A stretch of 64,000 nt of DNA from Clostridium tepidum (GCF_002008345.1 NZ_MRAE01000008.1:38718-102717), one strand, 5' to 3'; shown: positions 47,669 to 58,205, counted from the stretch's first letter. Notes: generated from the letters alone by a model not told the origin. Numbers and translations are program-made.

Positions 47669-47991
47669 TGTTAAAGGTTAATTGCAGAAATTTTATATTA
47701 TTATATAAATCTTGTACAAGGTTTTTATAAAATTATTTTTCTATTTTGGTTAGTAATATTATGAAAAAATATATTAAGGTAATTTAGATGTAAATATGTA
47801 GATAATTAGCAAAAAAGCACTTAAAAATAGAATAAAATAAATATACTGTGCTAAGATTTGGTGATGAATATTTTTATAAATTTTAGTAATATTTAGATAT
47901 TGTTAAGAAAATAACGTATTCCTTAACAATATTATGGTTAATTTTGCCACATTGTAGCACAGGGGTTAGTTTCGTGATAAATAGCTAAAAT

Positions 47992-48027
47992 AGACTATTT
48001 CTAGGTTAGAAATGGTCTGTTTTTTTT
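47992..48027 (+). terminator. Intrinsic terminator in the preT leader, with possible antiterminator
   Basis: AGACTATTTCT (47992-48002) pairs with AGAAATGGTCT (48008-48018) and is followed by eight T. It ends 63 bases before preT. AAATAG (47979-47984) can instead pair with CTATTT (47995-48000), which would open the terminator. The layout suggests control by attenuation or a riboswitch; no known aptamer is recognised between 47669 and 47990. Confidence 0.6.
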
Positions 48028-48090
48028 GTTAAACTATTATTATAACTGCAATTAACTTTTTAATATTATAAATATAAAGGAGGAATAAAA

Positions 48091-49386
48091 TTGGAGAAAA
48101 AGTTAACTTATATGGAAGAGAGAGAAAAAGTTTTCACTCCTCTTTTAGCAATTGAAGAAGCATCAAGATGTTTGTTGTGTCATGATGCACCCTGTACAAA
48201 GGCATGTCCAGCAGGTACAAATCCTGAAAAATTTATACGCTCATTAAGGTTTAGAAATTTTAAAGGAGCTATTTCTACAATTCGTGAAAATAATATATTA
48301 GGTGGAGTCTGTGCAAGAGTTTGTCCTACAGATAAATATTGTGAAGGAGCCTGTAGTAGGTGTGGTATAGACAAGCCTATTCAAATAGCAAGACTTCAAC
48401 GTTATTTGACAGATTATGAACAAGCAACAAAAATAGAGGTTTTAAAAAGTGTACAACTTGAAAAAGAAAAAATAGCTATTATAGGTTCAGGACCTAGTGG
48501 ACTTTCAGCAGCTGCTGAGTTAGCTTTAAAAGGATATAAAGTTACTGTATTTGAAGCTAGAGAGCAATTAGGTGGATGGTTAACTTATGGAATACCAGAA
48601 GATAGGCTTCCACAAAAGGTTGTTGAAAATGAAATCGGATACATAAAGAATTTAGGTGTTCATTTTAAAACTAATTGTAAAGTTGGAAAGGATATTAGTA
48701 TAGATGATCTTAAAAAAGAAGGATTTAAAGCATTTTTATTAGCTGTAGGGCTACAAAAGAGTAAGAATATAGAGATAAAAGGAAATGACTTAGATGGAGT
48801 TTTGGCTGGAACTGATTTTTTAGCAAAAGCTAAAATTTCTAGAGGAAAAGTTAAAGTTGGTAGTAAAGTTATAGTTATAGGTGGCGGAGATGTTGCTATG
48901 GACTGTGCTGTAACTGCTAAATTATTAGGAGCAGAGGATGTTAAAATAGTTTACAGGAGAACCATAGAAAAAATGCCAGCAGATAGAAAAGAGCTTGCTT
49001 ATACTCAAGAGTTAAATATACCAATATTTACTGGATTTAAACCTCTGGAAGTAGTTGGTCAATCTGGAAAGGTAGCTAGATTTAAAGCTGTAGGAATGTT
49101 TGATGATTCAGAATTAAATCTTCCAGCAGATATGATTATATTTGCAATTGGACAAGAAGTAGAAGAAATAAAAGAACTAAAGGAAACTGTAAAGGAAGTA
49201 GCAGCAGTAAAAGAATTAACAGGAGTAGATAAATCTACAGATTATAGCACTAATATAGAAGGAATTTTTGCTTCAGGAGATATAATTGAAGGAGATAAAA
49301 CTGTTGTAAATGCTGTAAAAGAAGGAAAAGAAGCAGCAAAGGCTATAGAAAAATATTTATTAGCTAAGAAAGAAGGTGTAAGATAA
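48091..49386 (+). CDS. preT: NAD-dependent dihydropyrimidine dehydrogenase subunit PreT
   Basis: PreT is the flavin/NAD-linked half of the enzyme that reduces uracil and thymine to dihydropyrimidines (or the reverse). The 431-residue protein resembles the small subunit of glutamate synthase: an N-terminal cysteine-rich iron-sulfur region ([31 protein letters not shown]) and two nucleotide-binding folds ([28 protein letters not shown]). It starts at TTG 48091 behind AGGAGGAATAAAA. Its stop shares one base with the preA start, so the subunits are translated together. A glutamate synthase small subunit is excluded by the preA partner. Confidence 0.9.
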   Translation: MEKKLTYMEEREKVFTPLLAIEEASRCLLCHDAPCTKACPAGTNPEKFIRSLRFRNFKGAISTIRENNILGGVCARVCPTDKYCEGACSRCGIDKPIQIARLQRYLTDYEQATKIEVLKSVQLEKEKIAIIGSGPSGLSAAAELALKGYKVTVFEAREQLGGWLTYGIPEDRLPQKVVENEIGYIKNLGVHFKTNCKVGKDISIDDLKKEGFKAFLLAVGLQKSKNIEIKGNDLDGVLAGTDFLAKAKISRGKVKVGSKVIVIGGGDVAMDCAVTAKLLGAEDVKIVYRRTIEKMPADRKELAYTQELNIPIFTGFKPLEVVGQSGKVARFKAVGMFDDSELNLPADMIIFAIGQEVEEIKELKETVKEVAAVKELTGVDKSTDYSTNIEGIFASGDIIEGDKTVVNAVKEGKEAAKAIEKYLLAKKEGVR

Positions 49387-50621
49387 TGAAAAGAAGAGAT
49401 CTTTCTATAGAATTTTGTGGAGTAAAGTGTGAAAATCCATTTTTTTTATCATCATCACCAGTAGGAAATTGTTATGAAATGTGTGCTAAAGCTTTAGAAA
49501 CTGGCTGGGGAGGTATAGTTTTTAAAACTGTAGGATTTTTTATTGCAAATGAAGTATCCCCTCGCTTTGATAATTTAAAAAAGGAAGGAACTCCATTTTT
49601 AGGATTTAAAAATATGGAGCAAATAGCTGAACATTCATTAGAAGAAAATTTGGATGCTATGAGAAAGCTAAAAGAAAATTATCCCAATAAAGTTTTAGTA
49701 GCTTCAATTATGGGACAAAATGAAGAAGAATGGGAAAAACTTGCAAGACTTGTTACAGAAGTAGGAGCAGATATAATAGAATGCAACTTCTCATGTCCGC
49801 AAATGACCAGCAGTGCTATGGGATCAGATGTTGGTCAGAATCCACAGTTAGTTAAAAAATATTGTGAAGCAGTAAGAAGAGGAACAGATATTCCAATATT
49901 AGCTAAAATGACTCCAAATATAGGAGACATGAGTGTGCCAGCAATAGCATCTATAGAAGGTGGAGCTACAGGTATAGCTACAATAAATACTATTAAATGT
50001 ATTACAGGAGTAGATTTAGATAAATTTATAGGATACCCTATTGTAAATGGAAAATCATCAATTTCAGGATATTCAGGCAAAGCAGTAAAGCCAATAGCTT
50101 TAAGATTTATACATCAATTGGTTACAGATGAAAGACTTAAAGATGTTCCAATAAGCGGTATAGGAGGAATAGAAACCTGGGAAGATGCTGCAGAATTTAT
50201 ATTATTAGGTTCAAGAAATTTACAAGTTACTACTGCCATAATGCAGTATGGATATAGGATAGTAGAAGATATGATAGAAGGTATTTCATATTATATGGAA
50301 GAAAAGGGATTTAAAAAATTAGAGGATATGGTAGGACTTGCAAATAAAAATATAATTCCAGCAGAAGAATTAGATAGAGGATATATTGTATATCCAAAAT
50401 TTAATGAAGAAAATTGTGTAGGTTGCGGAAGATGCTATATTTCTTGTTATGATGGTGGACATCAAGCAATTAAATGGGATTCAGAAAATAGAAGACCAAT
50501 ATTAGATAAAGAAAATTGTGTAGGCTGCCATTTATGTGCTAATGTATGTCCAGTACAATGTATATCAAAAGGAGAAATAGAATTTAAAAAAGATGAAGCA
50601 GCAAGAAAAATTATACTTTAA
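49386..50621 (+). CDS. preA: NAD-dependent dihydropyrimidine dehydrogenase subunit PreA
   Basis: PreA holds the FMN-dependent dihydroorotate-dehydrogenase-like barrel that acts on the pyrimidine. The 411-residue protein shows [11 protein letters not shown] around the active cysteine, [13 protein letters not shown], and at the C-terminus two 4Fe-4S motifs ([26 protein letters not shown]) that take electrons from PreT. The length equals that of the Escherichia coli subunit. It overlaps preT by one base. Confidence 0.93.
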   Translation: MKRRDLSIEFCGVKCENPFFLSSSPVGNCYEMCAKALETGWGGIVFKTVGFFIANEVSPRFDNLKKEGTPFLGFKNMEQIAEHSLEENLDAMRKLKENYPNKVLVASIMGQNEEEWEKLARLVTEVGADIIECNFSCPQMTSSAMGSDVGQNPQLVKKYCEAVRRGTDIPILAKMTPNIGDMSVPAIASIEGGATGIATINTIKCITGVDLDKFIGYPIVNGKSSISGYSGKAVKPIALRFIHQLVTDERLKDVPISGIGGIETWEDAAEFILLGSRNLQVTTAIMQYGYRIVEDMIEGISYYMEEKGFKKLEDMVGLANKNIIPAEELDRGYIVYPKFNEENCVGCGRCYISCYDGGHQAIKWDSENRRPILDKENCVGCHLCANVCPVQCISKGEIEFKKDEAARKIIL

Positions 50622-50750
50622 TATAAATAAAAATATAGAAATATAAAAAATATATACAAATAATTTTATTTAAGATTAAGAAATTTTTAGATGCATTGAA
50701 AGTATGAAAAATTAATACTAGAAAAAAATTAATAATTTTATAAAAAGATA

Positions 50751-50818
50751 AAAAACCACTAATTAATAATGCTTCTTTATCCACTATAAAGGAAACATAT
50801 TATTATAAGTGGTTTTTA
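50751..50818 (+). terminator. Terminator after preA
   Basis: AAAAACCACT (50751-50760) pairs with AGTGGTTTTT (50809-50818), with an inner TCTTTAT...ATAAAGG stem. The other bases up to 50977 are AT-rich. Confidence 0.65.
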
Positions 50819-50977
50819 TCTGTAATTAAAAATATTATATAAAGTTAAAAAATTCAATTATCATTATATGTTTTTGTGTAGAAATGTTGATAATTGATGA
50901 TAAATATAAGGGTATTTGATATAATTATATATAAATCATACTAAAGTACAATTTATGGTTTGGAGAAGGATTTATGT

Positions 50978-52027
50978 ATGGACAGGGTTATTATGCACGT
51001 TGATATGGATGCATTTTTTGCATCTGTAGAGCAAATGGATAATAAAAAACTTAAAGGTAAACCTGTAATAGTAGGTGGAATAGGAGAAAGAGGAGTAGTT
51101 GCTACTGCATCTTATGAAGCTCGAAAATATGGTATTTATTCTGCTATGCCTGTTTTTATAGCTAAAAAGAAATGTCCTTTTGGAATATATGTACCTGGTA
51201 GACACGATAGATATAGAGAAGTTTCAAATGATATATTTAAAATATTATATAAAGTTACTCCTATTGTTGAACCTGTATCTATAGATGAGGCATATTTAGA
51301 TATTAGTCATATAAAAGAGGAGCCTATTAATATTGCAAAATATATTAAAAGTGAAGTTAAAGAAAAAATAGGATTAACTCTATCTGTTGGAATTTCATAT
51401 AATAAATTTTTGGCTAAACTTGCCTCTGATTGGAATAAACCAGATGGCATTAAAATAATAACAGAAAATATGATTCCTAAAATACTAGAACCGCTTCCTA
51501 TAAATAAGATACATGGTATAGGTAAAAAATCCATGGAAAAATTACACAACATAGGTATTTATACTGTGAAAGATATGCACAAATTATCTAAGGAGTTTTG
51601 CATAGAGTATTTTGGAAAATTTGGCATAGAAATATATGAAAGAATAAGAGGAATAGATTATAGAGAGGTAAGGATTAGTAGAAAAAGAAAATCTATAGGT
51701 AAGGAAACAACTCTTAAAAAAGATATAATAAGCAAAGAAGAGATGAAGAAATATCTTTTAGATTTTTCAAATAAAATATCTAATAATTTGTATAAAAGAG
51801 ATATTGGTGCAAAAACTGTTACTGTAAAAATAAAAACTTCTGATTTTCAAACTTATACTAGAAGTAAAACAATAAATAATTATGTTATAGATAAAAATGA
51901 AATTTATAGTATATCTTGTGATATATTAGATAAGATGGATTTAAAAGATTCTATAAGATTAATAGGTCTTACTGTATCCAATTTAGGTAAAAATAAAATT
52001 AAGCAATTAACCTTTAATATATATTAA
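50978..52027 (+). CDS. dinB: DNA polymerase IV (Y family)
   Basis: DinB copies damaged DNA. The 349-residue protein has the catalytic acids D9 (HVDMDAFFASVE) and D103-E104 (SIDEAYLD), the YSAMP steric-gate region, helix-hairpin-helix motif IHGIGKKSMEKL and a little-finger domain. I place the start at ATG 50978, seven bases after GGAGAAGGA; a TTG six codons earlier lies in that site. A beta-clamp motif is not obvious at the C-terminus (KQLTFNIY may serve). No LexA box was recognised. Confidence 0.94.
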   Translation: MDRVIMHVDMDAFFASVEQMDNKKLKGKPVIVGGIGERGVVATASYEARKYGIYSAMPVFIAKKKCPFGIYVPGRHDRYREVSNDIFKILYKVTPIVEPVSIDEAYLDISHIKEEPINIAKYIKSEVKEKIGLTLSVGISYNKFLAKLASDWNKPDGIKIITENMIPKILEPLPINKIHGIGKKSMEKLHNIGIYTVKDMHKLSKEFCIEYFGKFGIEIYERIRGIDYREVRISRKRKSIGKETTLKKDIISKEEMKKYLLDFSNKISNNLYKRDIGAKTVTVKIKTSDFQTYTRSKTINNYVIDKNEIYSISCDILDKMDLKDSIRLIGLTVSNLGKNKIKQLTFNIY

Positions 52028-52195
52028 TAAATAAAATATTAAGATTTAGGAATAATACATATCAATAAATAAGACATTAATATTTAAGAATAATTTATAC
52101 TGATAGATAATATATTAATATTTAAAAATATTGTATATAAATATAGTATTAATATTAAGAAATCATATATAAATAGAATGTTAAAATTTAAAGAG
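52028..52195 (+). repeat. Degenerate AT-rich tandem repeats, about five units
   Basis: After dinB, units of about 32-39 bases recur: AATAAATAAAATATTAAGAT, AATAAATAAGACATTAATAT, ATAGATAATATATTAATATT, AATATAGTATTAATATTAAG, AATAGAATGTTAAAATTTAA. Similarity falls along the array. Function unknown; no dyads or CRISPR-like spacers. Confidence 0.5.
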
Positions 52196-52241
52196 GTTAA
52201 TAAAAAAATAAAGGATTTTATTAATTATAAATTATTAATTT

Positions 52242-52281
52242 AAAAAGCAATCTTTATATAGGTATAAAAAGATTGCTTTTT
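52242..52281. terminator. Bidirectional terminator between dinB and the M15 peptidase gene
   Basis: AAAAAGCAATCTTT and AAAGATTGCTTTTT form a perfect 14-bp stem between convergent genes. Confidence 0.9.
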
Positions 52282-52316
52282 CATAAATTTATTTAAATTT
52301 TAAGGCATAAGAATTG

Positions 52317-53249
52317 TTATTTTAAGGCTTTATCAATTTTATCTATATAGTTTTTAACTTTCTTATTTTCTGTGGGAGCACCTTCATACCAATGTTCTTT
52401 TTTCTTGTCGTTGTTACCAAAATATCTAGCTTTCATTATAATTTCGGGTCTATATTCAAAATGTAGTGTATCAAAGTGATTCCATTTTCCACCCCATACG
52501 AAATTGTTTTTTTCAAAGGTTTCTACAATTTCTTTTGGATATGATGCTAATCTCTCTTCACCTTGTTTCTTAGTAGCCCACTTCCAATAATCTCTATTAT
52601 CCCTTACTAAATCAATAGCAATGCCAAATGCATGAGGACTTAAAAGGTTTGTGCCTGCAATGTGTCTATAATTAAATGTACCATTAAGAGGACTTACATG
52701 AGAATTAATTTTATTATTATGTTTTTCATAAAGCTCATCTAAAACAGCTTTTAAATTATCTGCTCCCTTAGCTTTATTATTAAATTGTACTGTTCCATAA
52801 GCAGTATGAATAGTTTTTAAATTTTTTTGAATTTCATTAGGAGTGTTTCCATAAATATCTTCTAATAAGGAATATACTCTAAATCTACCTGGGTCAAAGT
52901 TTTTATCCATTAATTTTCCTGTAGTTTCTAAAGGGTAAATTTGTTCCATCATATCTTGTATATCTGAATTATATATTTTTTCTTGAAAACTTTTTTGTTT
53001 TTTATCATCATAAAGAATTTTTTTACCTGATTTCATTATTATATAGGTTTTATTATTTTCGCATTTAATATCTTCTATATGATCTCCATAAGCCATCATT
53101 AAACATAATATATCTTGTTTTATAATTATGTTATATTTTTCATTTTGATTATTATTGGTAATATTAGAAGCTTTTACTGTAAAAGTATTGTTAGAAAAAA
53201 TAAAAAATAATATATTAAAAATAAGGATTTTTTTTAATAATTTTTTAAT
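52317..53249 (-). CDS. Secreted M15-family D,D/L,D-peptidase-like wall hydrolase, probable AUU start
   Basis: M15 (VanY/endolysin-type) peptidases cut peptidoglycan cross-peptides. Zinc-site motifs SPHAFGIAIDL and DTLHFEYR are present. The first ATG (53099) would lack export information. Fifty codons upstream in frame lies a typical signal peptide (IKKLLKKILIFNILFFIFSNNTFTVKA) starting at an ATT codon (53249-53247), seven bases after GAGGTG, with an in-frame stop three codons before it. There is no ATG, GTG or TTG in between that keeps the signal. I therefore annotate an AUU start, 310 residues; a mutated ATG or sequencing error is the alternative. It follows the amidase gene by 15 bases. Confidence 0.8.
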   Translation of the reverse strand: MKKLLKKILIFNILFFIFSNNTFTVKASNITNNNQNEKYNIIIKQDILCLMMAYGDHIEDIKCENNKTYIIMKSGKKILYDDKKQKSFQEKIYNSDIQDMMEQIYPLETTGKLMDKNFDPGRFRVYSLLEDIYGNTPNEIQKNLKTIHTAYGTVQFNNKAKGADNLKAVLDELYEKHNNKINSHVSPLNGTFNYRHIAGTNLLSPHAFGIAIDLVRDNRDYWKWATKKQGEERLASYPKEIVETFEKNNFVWGGKWNHFDTLHFEYRPEIIMKARYFGNNDKKKEHWYEGAPTENKKVKNYIDKIDKALK

Positions 53250-53264
53250 AGAAAATCACCTCTT

Positions 53265-54401
53265 TTAAAAATGTACTTTAACTAACCAAAATTTTATTTC
53301 CTTATTACTCCATCCAAGATCCCAAGGCACTTTGTTTCTGTCGGTATTATGACAGCTTACTAAAGAATAACCTTTAGAATCTGCTCCTGTTACTACAGAT
53401 ATGTGGGTTATATCACCTTTTTTTTCGTAAGCTATAAAATCCCCTGGTAAAAGTTTATAGGAGGCTTTGTATACTTGTTCATAACTTCCATGGGCTATTA
53501 CAGAGGCTCTACCACTGTGTATCATATAATCTTTAAAGCCATCTGCGTTTACCCAAGCTCTAGTAGCACCCTTAGAATTATAATTCCAAGCTCCATTCTT
53601 TTTAAATTTTCCTCCTTCAAACAAAATTTGAGATGCAAAATTTGCACAATCTCCACCTTTAGGATTATAATCTCTATAATTTTTATTATATTTATAGCCA
53701 TGTTCTTCTGTACTAGCAGCTCCGCAATATTTATCTGCATATTCTATAGCTTTTAATCTTCTCTCATTTAAGTTAGAGAAATCTCTAGAAGTTCTAGTTA
53801 CTATATATTCTCTTATATCATCTGTTTTTAAATTATTTATATTGAGAGAGTCAGCAAAAGGATCTTTATACCATTCTTTTGTGATTACCCATTTGTTATT
53901 TTTTTTCGTTATCTTTAATAAATGATTAGTACCTATTATAGATGTATTAACTTTTTTTGGATCATCTTCATACACATATTTATATTCAGCAGAACATATT
54001 AAATTGATTGAGTAACTATCCTTTTGTTTTTTAATATTTTTAATTACAACATTAGGTTTTATGTCAATAAATTTAACTCCTTGTTTTTCTTCCCAATTAT
54101 GGAGATACTTTATCTTTTTTTTCTCATGTTCAAAGGCCCATACACCATATTTAGTATTAGTATCATAAATAGATTTAATAAATTTTAAATCACCTTTTAA
54201 TAATGCTTTATTTCTATTTAAAAAAATATCATCTATTAAATTAGTTATTTCAGTTTTATCAAGAGTATCATCATTATCATTAGATTTATAAACTAAAACA
54301 TTTTTCCATTGAAATAGTTCTGTAAAAGAAAAAGATAAAATTATTACTATAGTAAATATAGATATAATTTTTTTAGTTTTATTTCTTTGAAAAAACTCCA
54401 T
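53265..54401 (-). CDS. Membrane-anchored or secreted amidase-domain protein (Amidase_6 type)
   Basis: The 378-residue protein has an N-terminal hydrophobic anchor or signal (about 11-30, IISIFTIVIILSFSF), a middle domain, and from about residue 212 a putative amidase domain with YADKYCG, GGDCANFASQIL (cysteine nucleophile) and DITHISVVTG (histidine). This NlpC/P60-like family is thought to act on cell-wall amides. The ATG follows AAAGGAGATAAAAATC. It is the first gene of a two-gene unit with the M15 peptidase, suggesting joint wall remodelling. Confidence 0.85.
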   Translation of the reverse strand: MEFFQRNKTKKIISIFTIVIILSFSFTELFQWKNVLVYKSNDNDDTLDKTEITNLIDDIFLNRNKALLKGDLKFIKSIYDTNTKYGVWAFEHEKKKIKYLHNWEEKQGVKFIDIKPNVVIKNIKKQKDSYSINLICSAEYKYVYEDDPKKVNTSIIGTNHLLKITKKNNKWVITKEWYKDPFADSLNINNLKTDDIREYIVTRTSRDFSNLNERRLKAIEYADKYCGAASTEEHGYKYNKNYRDYNPKGGDCANFASQILFEGGKFKKNGAWNYNSKGATRAWVNADGFKDYMIHSGRASVIAHGSYEQVYKASYKLLPGDFIAYEKKGDITHISVVTGADSKGYSLVSCHNTDRNKVPWDLGWSNKEIKFWLVKVHF

Positions 54402-54824
54402 GATTTTTATCTCCTTTATTTGGTATTATAAATCATTCTATTAGAATTATTTTATAATTTAGTCTATAATATTATGGTTTAAAATTAAGTAAAATAAACA
54501 TTTTAATTTTTCATAATTATATAAAAAAAGGGTTATATTAAAAATTTATGAAAATAAAATATGAAAAAATGATATTTAAAAAATATATTTTAAGATAGAA
54601 CTTTATATATCAATTAATTGAGTTAGTTTCTTAGAAAATACTTTATATATAAGTTAAATATTTTTAATCATATTAGCTAGTGAAATCCATGGAAATAATT
54701 GTATTTAGGAAAACAAAATTATATGGTATTATTAGATTTGGAAATGATAGTATGAAATAAATACATATATTTTTAGCTTGTTTAATTGTAATATATAAAA
54801 TCTTGATGAAAGGTAGGGCAAAAT
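54402..54824. other. 423-base AT-rich divergent promoter region
   Basis: The spacer separates the amidase and queH genes. It contains TTAGCTAGTGAAATCCATGG (from 54673), similar at 22 of 27 positions to 45597-45623. Nothing else recognisable is seen. Confidence 0.3.
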
Positions 54825-55484
54825 ATGAAAAATAATTATCATAAAATAATGTTAGATGAAATAAATAAAATCCTTAAAGATAATAAAAAACCAAGATTAT
54901 TATTACATAGCTGCTGTGCTCCTTGTAGTTCCTATGTTCTTAAATTTTTATCACAGTATTTTTATATAGAAGTTTTTTTCTTTAATCCTAATATCCATCC
55001 AGAAGAAGAATATGTAAAAAGATTAGAAGAACAAATTAGACTTATAAAAGAAATGGGACTTAACTATAAAGTTATAGGAACAGAACATGAAAGCCATCTA
55101 TTTTATGAAGCAGTTAAAGGATATGAAAAAATGGGAGAAGGTAGTGAAAGATGTTATAATTGCTTTGAATTAAGATTAAATAAAGCTGCTGAATACGCTA
55201 AGTTAAAAGGATTTAATTACTTTACAACTACTTTAACAATAAGTCCTTTAAAAAATGCAGAAAAAATAAATGAAATAGGATTAAATTTAGAAAAAAAATA
55301 TGATGTTAAATTTCTTAATTCTGATTTTAAGAAAAATAATGGATATAAATGTTCTGTAGATTTATCAAAAGAATATAATTTATATCGCCAAAATTATTGT
55401 GGATGTGTTTTTTCAAAGCAAGAATATATTGATAGAATAAACAATAAAAAAATAGCTTTTAATAATAAAAAATGTTTTTTATAG
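54825..55484 (+). CDS. queH: Epoxyqueuosine reductase QueH
   Basis: QueH performs the last step of queuosine synthesis in tRNA, reducing epoxyqueuosine, and replaces the unrelated QueG. The 219-residue protein (DUF208) has conserved cysteines C30, C31 and C34 (HSCCAPC), CYNC in the middle, and CGC near the end (NYCGCVFSK), which bind an iron-sulfur cluster and a further metal. The ATG follows GAAAGGTAGGGCAAAAT. It is a single gene. Confidence 0.92.
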   Translation: MKNNYHKIMLDEINKILKDNKKPRLLLHSCCAPCSSYVLKFLSQYFYIEVFFFNPNIHPEEEYVKRLEEQIRLIKEMGLNYKVIGTEHESHLFYEAVKGYEKMGEGSERCYNCFELRLNKAAEYAKLKGFNYFTTTLTISPLKNAEKINEIGLNLEKKYDVKFLNSDFKKNNGYKCSVDLSKEYNLYRQNYCGCVFSKQEYIDRINNKKIAFNNKKCFL

Positions 55485-55560
55485 ATTTAATCAAAAAAGA
55501 TATTAATAACTAATTTTAAAATATAAAAATTTACTAGTCCAATAATTTTTATAATTTATA

Positions 55561-55602
55561 AGGCTCTTTTGCAAGATATATATTTATTGCAAGGGAGTTT
55601 TT
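55561..55602 (+). terminator. Terminator after queH
   Basis: GGCTCTTTTGCAA pairs with TTGCAAGGGAGTT (with G-U pairs) and is followed by T residues. The rest of 55485-55844 is AT-rich leader. Confidence 0.7.
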
Positions 55603-55844
55603 TATAATGATTTAAAATATAGATTTATAAAAATTAGGATTTATAGAAAACTTTATAATAATAAAAATACACAATATATAGTGAAAAAATAAGATGTTTA
55701 TACAATATATAGAGGTTATTTTATTAAACTATATTTTTATGAGATTGATTTTAAAAGTAATATCTTATATAATTTATTTAAAAATAGTTATTTAATAATA
55801 AATTTTATTAATAGATTAAAATTTTTAGAAGGTAAGGTTGAACT

Positions 55845-58133
55845 ATGAATATTAAAATAAAAAAGAGAAACGGACAATATGAATTATTACAAGTAGAAAA
55901 AACAAAAAAAATGGTTAAGTTAGCCTGTGAAGGTATAGATGGGTGTAATCCTCTTGAATTAGAGTTGGACTCTAGAATACAGTTTAGAGATGGTATGAGT
56001 ACTAAAGAAATTCAAAAGATATTAATCCAAACTGCTATTGAAAAAGTTATTCAAAGTGGTAAAGATAATCAAGGAAATAATATAAGAAAAACTAATGCTA
56101 ATTGGCAATATGTTGCTGCAAGACTTTTGTGTTTTGATTTATATAAAGAAGCTAAAATTAGCAGAAATTATAATAATTTTGGATATGGGGATTATTATGA
56201 ATTAGTAAAAAAGCTAGTAGAAGCAAAACTCTATGGAGAATATTTAATTGAGAATTATTCCGATGAAGAAATTAAAGAATTAGGAAATTACATAGTACCA
56301 GAAAGAGATGAACTATTTAATTATGAAGGTTTAAAATTATTAAATGATAGATATTTAATTAAAGGGCATAATGGAGAAATATTAGAGCTACCACAAGAAC
56401 GTTTTATGACTATAGCTATGCATCTAGCTATACCTGAAGGAAACAACAGAGTTTTTTTTGCGAAAAAATTCTATGATGTTTTAAGTGAATTAAAAGTTAC
56501 AGTGGCTACTCCTACTTTGGGAAATGCAGGCACACCTTTTTATCAATTAAGCAGTTGCTTTATATCTACTGTAGGTGATAACTTATGGTCAATTTATGAT
56601 GTGAATCAAAAGTTTGCACAGGTTTCAAAACATGGTGGAGCATTAGGTATTTATATGGGAAAAATAAGAGCTTTAAATAGCGAAATAAGAGGTCATAAAA
56701 ATGCATCAGGTGGAGTTGTACCTTGGATAAGACTTTACAATGATACAGCTGTGGCTGTAGATCAGCTTGGAAAGAGGAAAGGTGGAGCATCTATAACCTT
56801 AGATATATGGCATAAAGATATATTTGATTTTTTTGATATTAGAACCAACAATGGAGATGATAGAAGAAAGGCTCATGATATTTTCCCTGCTGTAAGCATT
56901 CCAAATTTATTTATGGAAAGATTAGAAAAGAGAGAAAGTTGGTCTTTATTTGATCCTTATATGGTAAAAAAGGTAATGGGTTATAGTTTAGAAGATTATT
57001 TTGATGATGAAGATCATAGAGAATTTACTAAAAGATATTTAGAATGCGAAAAAAATAATAGTATTCCCAAAGAGATAGTACCAGCCCTTGACATAATGAA
57101 AAAATTAATGAAAAGTGCAGTGGAAACAGGGACACCTTTTATTTTTTTTAGAGATACTGTAAATAGAGCTAATCCTAATAAGCATAAAGGTATGATATAT
57201 GCATCTAACCTTTGTCATGAAATAGCTCAAAATATGAGTGAAAGTGAACTTGTAGAAGAAGAAATAATTGATGAAAATGGATTCCCTAAAGTTACTCAAA
57301 AAATAAAATCTGGAGATATGGTAACCTGTAATTTAAATTCTATTAATCTTAGTAAAGTAAAGAAAGAGGAATTTAGTGAATGTATTTCTCTTCAAATAAG
57401 AATGCTAGATAATGTTATAACTTTAAACAAACTTCCAGTTAAGGAATCTAGAATTACTAGTGATAAGTATAGAGCCATTGGTTTAGGTACAAGTGGATAT
57501 CATAATTTCCTTGCAAATAATAAGATAAGATGGGAAAGTGAGGAGCATATTAAAATAGCAGATGAAATTTATGAAGAAATAGCATATACGGCTATAAAAG
57601 CTTCTATGGAATTGGCTAAGGAGAGAGGAAGTTATCCTGCTTTTGAAGGTTCGGAATGGGATACAGGAAAATATTTTGAAAGAAGAGGTTATAATTCTCA
57701 AAGATGGCAACAACTTAAAGATGATATTAAAAAGTATGGTATAAGAAATGGTTATATTATGGCTATTGCCCCTACAGGAAGTACCTCTAATATAGCTAAT
57801 ACTACTGCAGGAATAGATCCTGTATTTAAACGGTTTTTTATGGAAGAAAAAAAGGGAAGTTTCACACCAAAAACCGCACCAGATTTAAATGAAGAAAATT
57901 TTTGGTATTATAAAGAAGCTCATACTATAGATCAGCAATGGAGCATTAAAGCTTGTGCTGTAAGACAAAAGCACATAGATCAAGCTCAATCTTTTAATTT
58001 ATATATAACTCCGGAGATTAAGGCTAAAGAAATTCTTAATATGTATATAGAATCATGGAAACAAGGAATTAAAACTATATATTATGTAAGAAATAAATCA
58101 TTAGAAATGGACGAATGCACAAGTTGCTCATAA
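55845..58133 (+). CDS. nrdA: Ribonucleoside-diphosphate reductase, alpha subunit (class Ia)
   Basis: The catalytic subunit reduces ribonucleotides to deoxyribonucleotides. The 762-residue protein starts with an ATP-cone (KRNGQYELLQVEKTKKMVKLAC), has active-site parts FYQLSSCF and the NLCHEI region, and ends with the redox pair C758/C761 (ECTSCS). It lies 72 bases before the beta-subunit gene. An oxygen-dependent enzyme in a strict anaerobe is common in clostridia, where it complements a class III or II enzyme. Confidence 0.95.
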   Translation: MNIKIKKRNGQYELLQVEKTKKMVKLACEGIDGCNPLELELDSRIQFRDGMSTKEIQKILIQTAIEKVIQSGKDNQGNNIRKTNANWQYVAARLLCFDLYKEAKISRNYNNFGYGDYYELVKKLVEAKLYGEYLIENYSDEEIKELGNYIVPERDELFNYEGLKLLNDRYLIKGHNGEILELPQERFMTIAMHLAIPEGNNRVFFAKKFYDVLSELKVTVATPTLGNAGTPFYQLSSCFISTVGDNLWSIYDVNQKFAQVSKHGGALGIYMGKIRALNSEIRGHKNASGGVVPWIRLYNDTAVAVDQLGKRKGGASITLDIWHKDIFDFFDIRTNNGDDRRKAHDIFPAVSIPNLFMERLEKRESWSLFDPYMVKKVMGYSLEDYFDDEDHREFTKRYLECEKNNSIPKEIVPALDIMKKLMKSAVETGTPFIFFRDTVNRANPNKHKGMIYASNLCHEIAQNMSESELVEEEIIDENGFPKVTQKIKSGDMVTCNLNSINLSKVKKEEFSECISLQIRMLDNVITLNKLPVKESRITSDKYRAIGLGTSGYHNFLANNKIRWESEEHIKIADEIYEEIAYTAIKASMELAKERGSYPAFEGSEWDTGKYFERRGYNSQRWQQLKDDIKKYGIRNGYIMAIAPTGSTSNIANTTAGIDPVFKRFFMEEKKGSFTPKTAPDLNEENFWYYKEAHTIDQQWSIKACAVRQKHIDQAQSFNLYITPEIKAKEILNMYIESWKQGIKTIYYVRNKSLEMDECTSCS

Positions 58134-58205
58134 GCAAATTATGTAATGATTAATAGTTATTAATTAGTTTATAATTAAAATGGTAAAGAAGGGGAAATAA
58201 GAATA

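Noticed and set aside
48091..50621. Glutamate synthase or dihydroorotate dehydrogenase operon
   Set aside because: The small subunit is GltD-like, but it is coupled to a protein with a PreA-type barrel and two C-terminal ferredoxin motifs, which defines PreT-PreA.
52028..52195. CRISPR-like periodicity
   Set aside because: Units are degenerate and contiguous, with no constant repeat and variable spacer pattern and no cas genes nearby.
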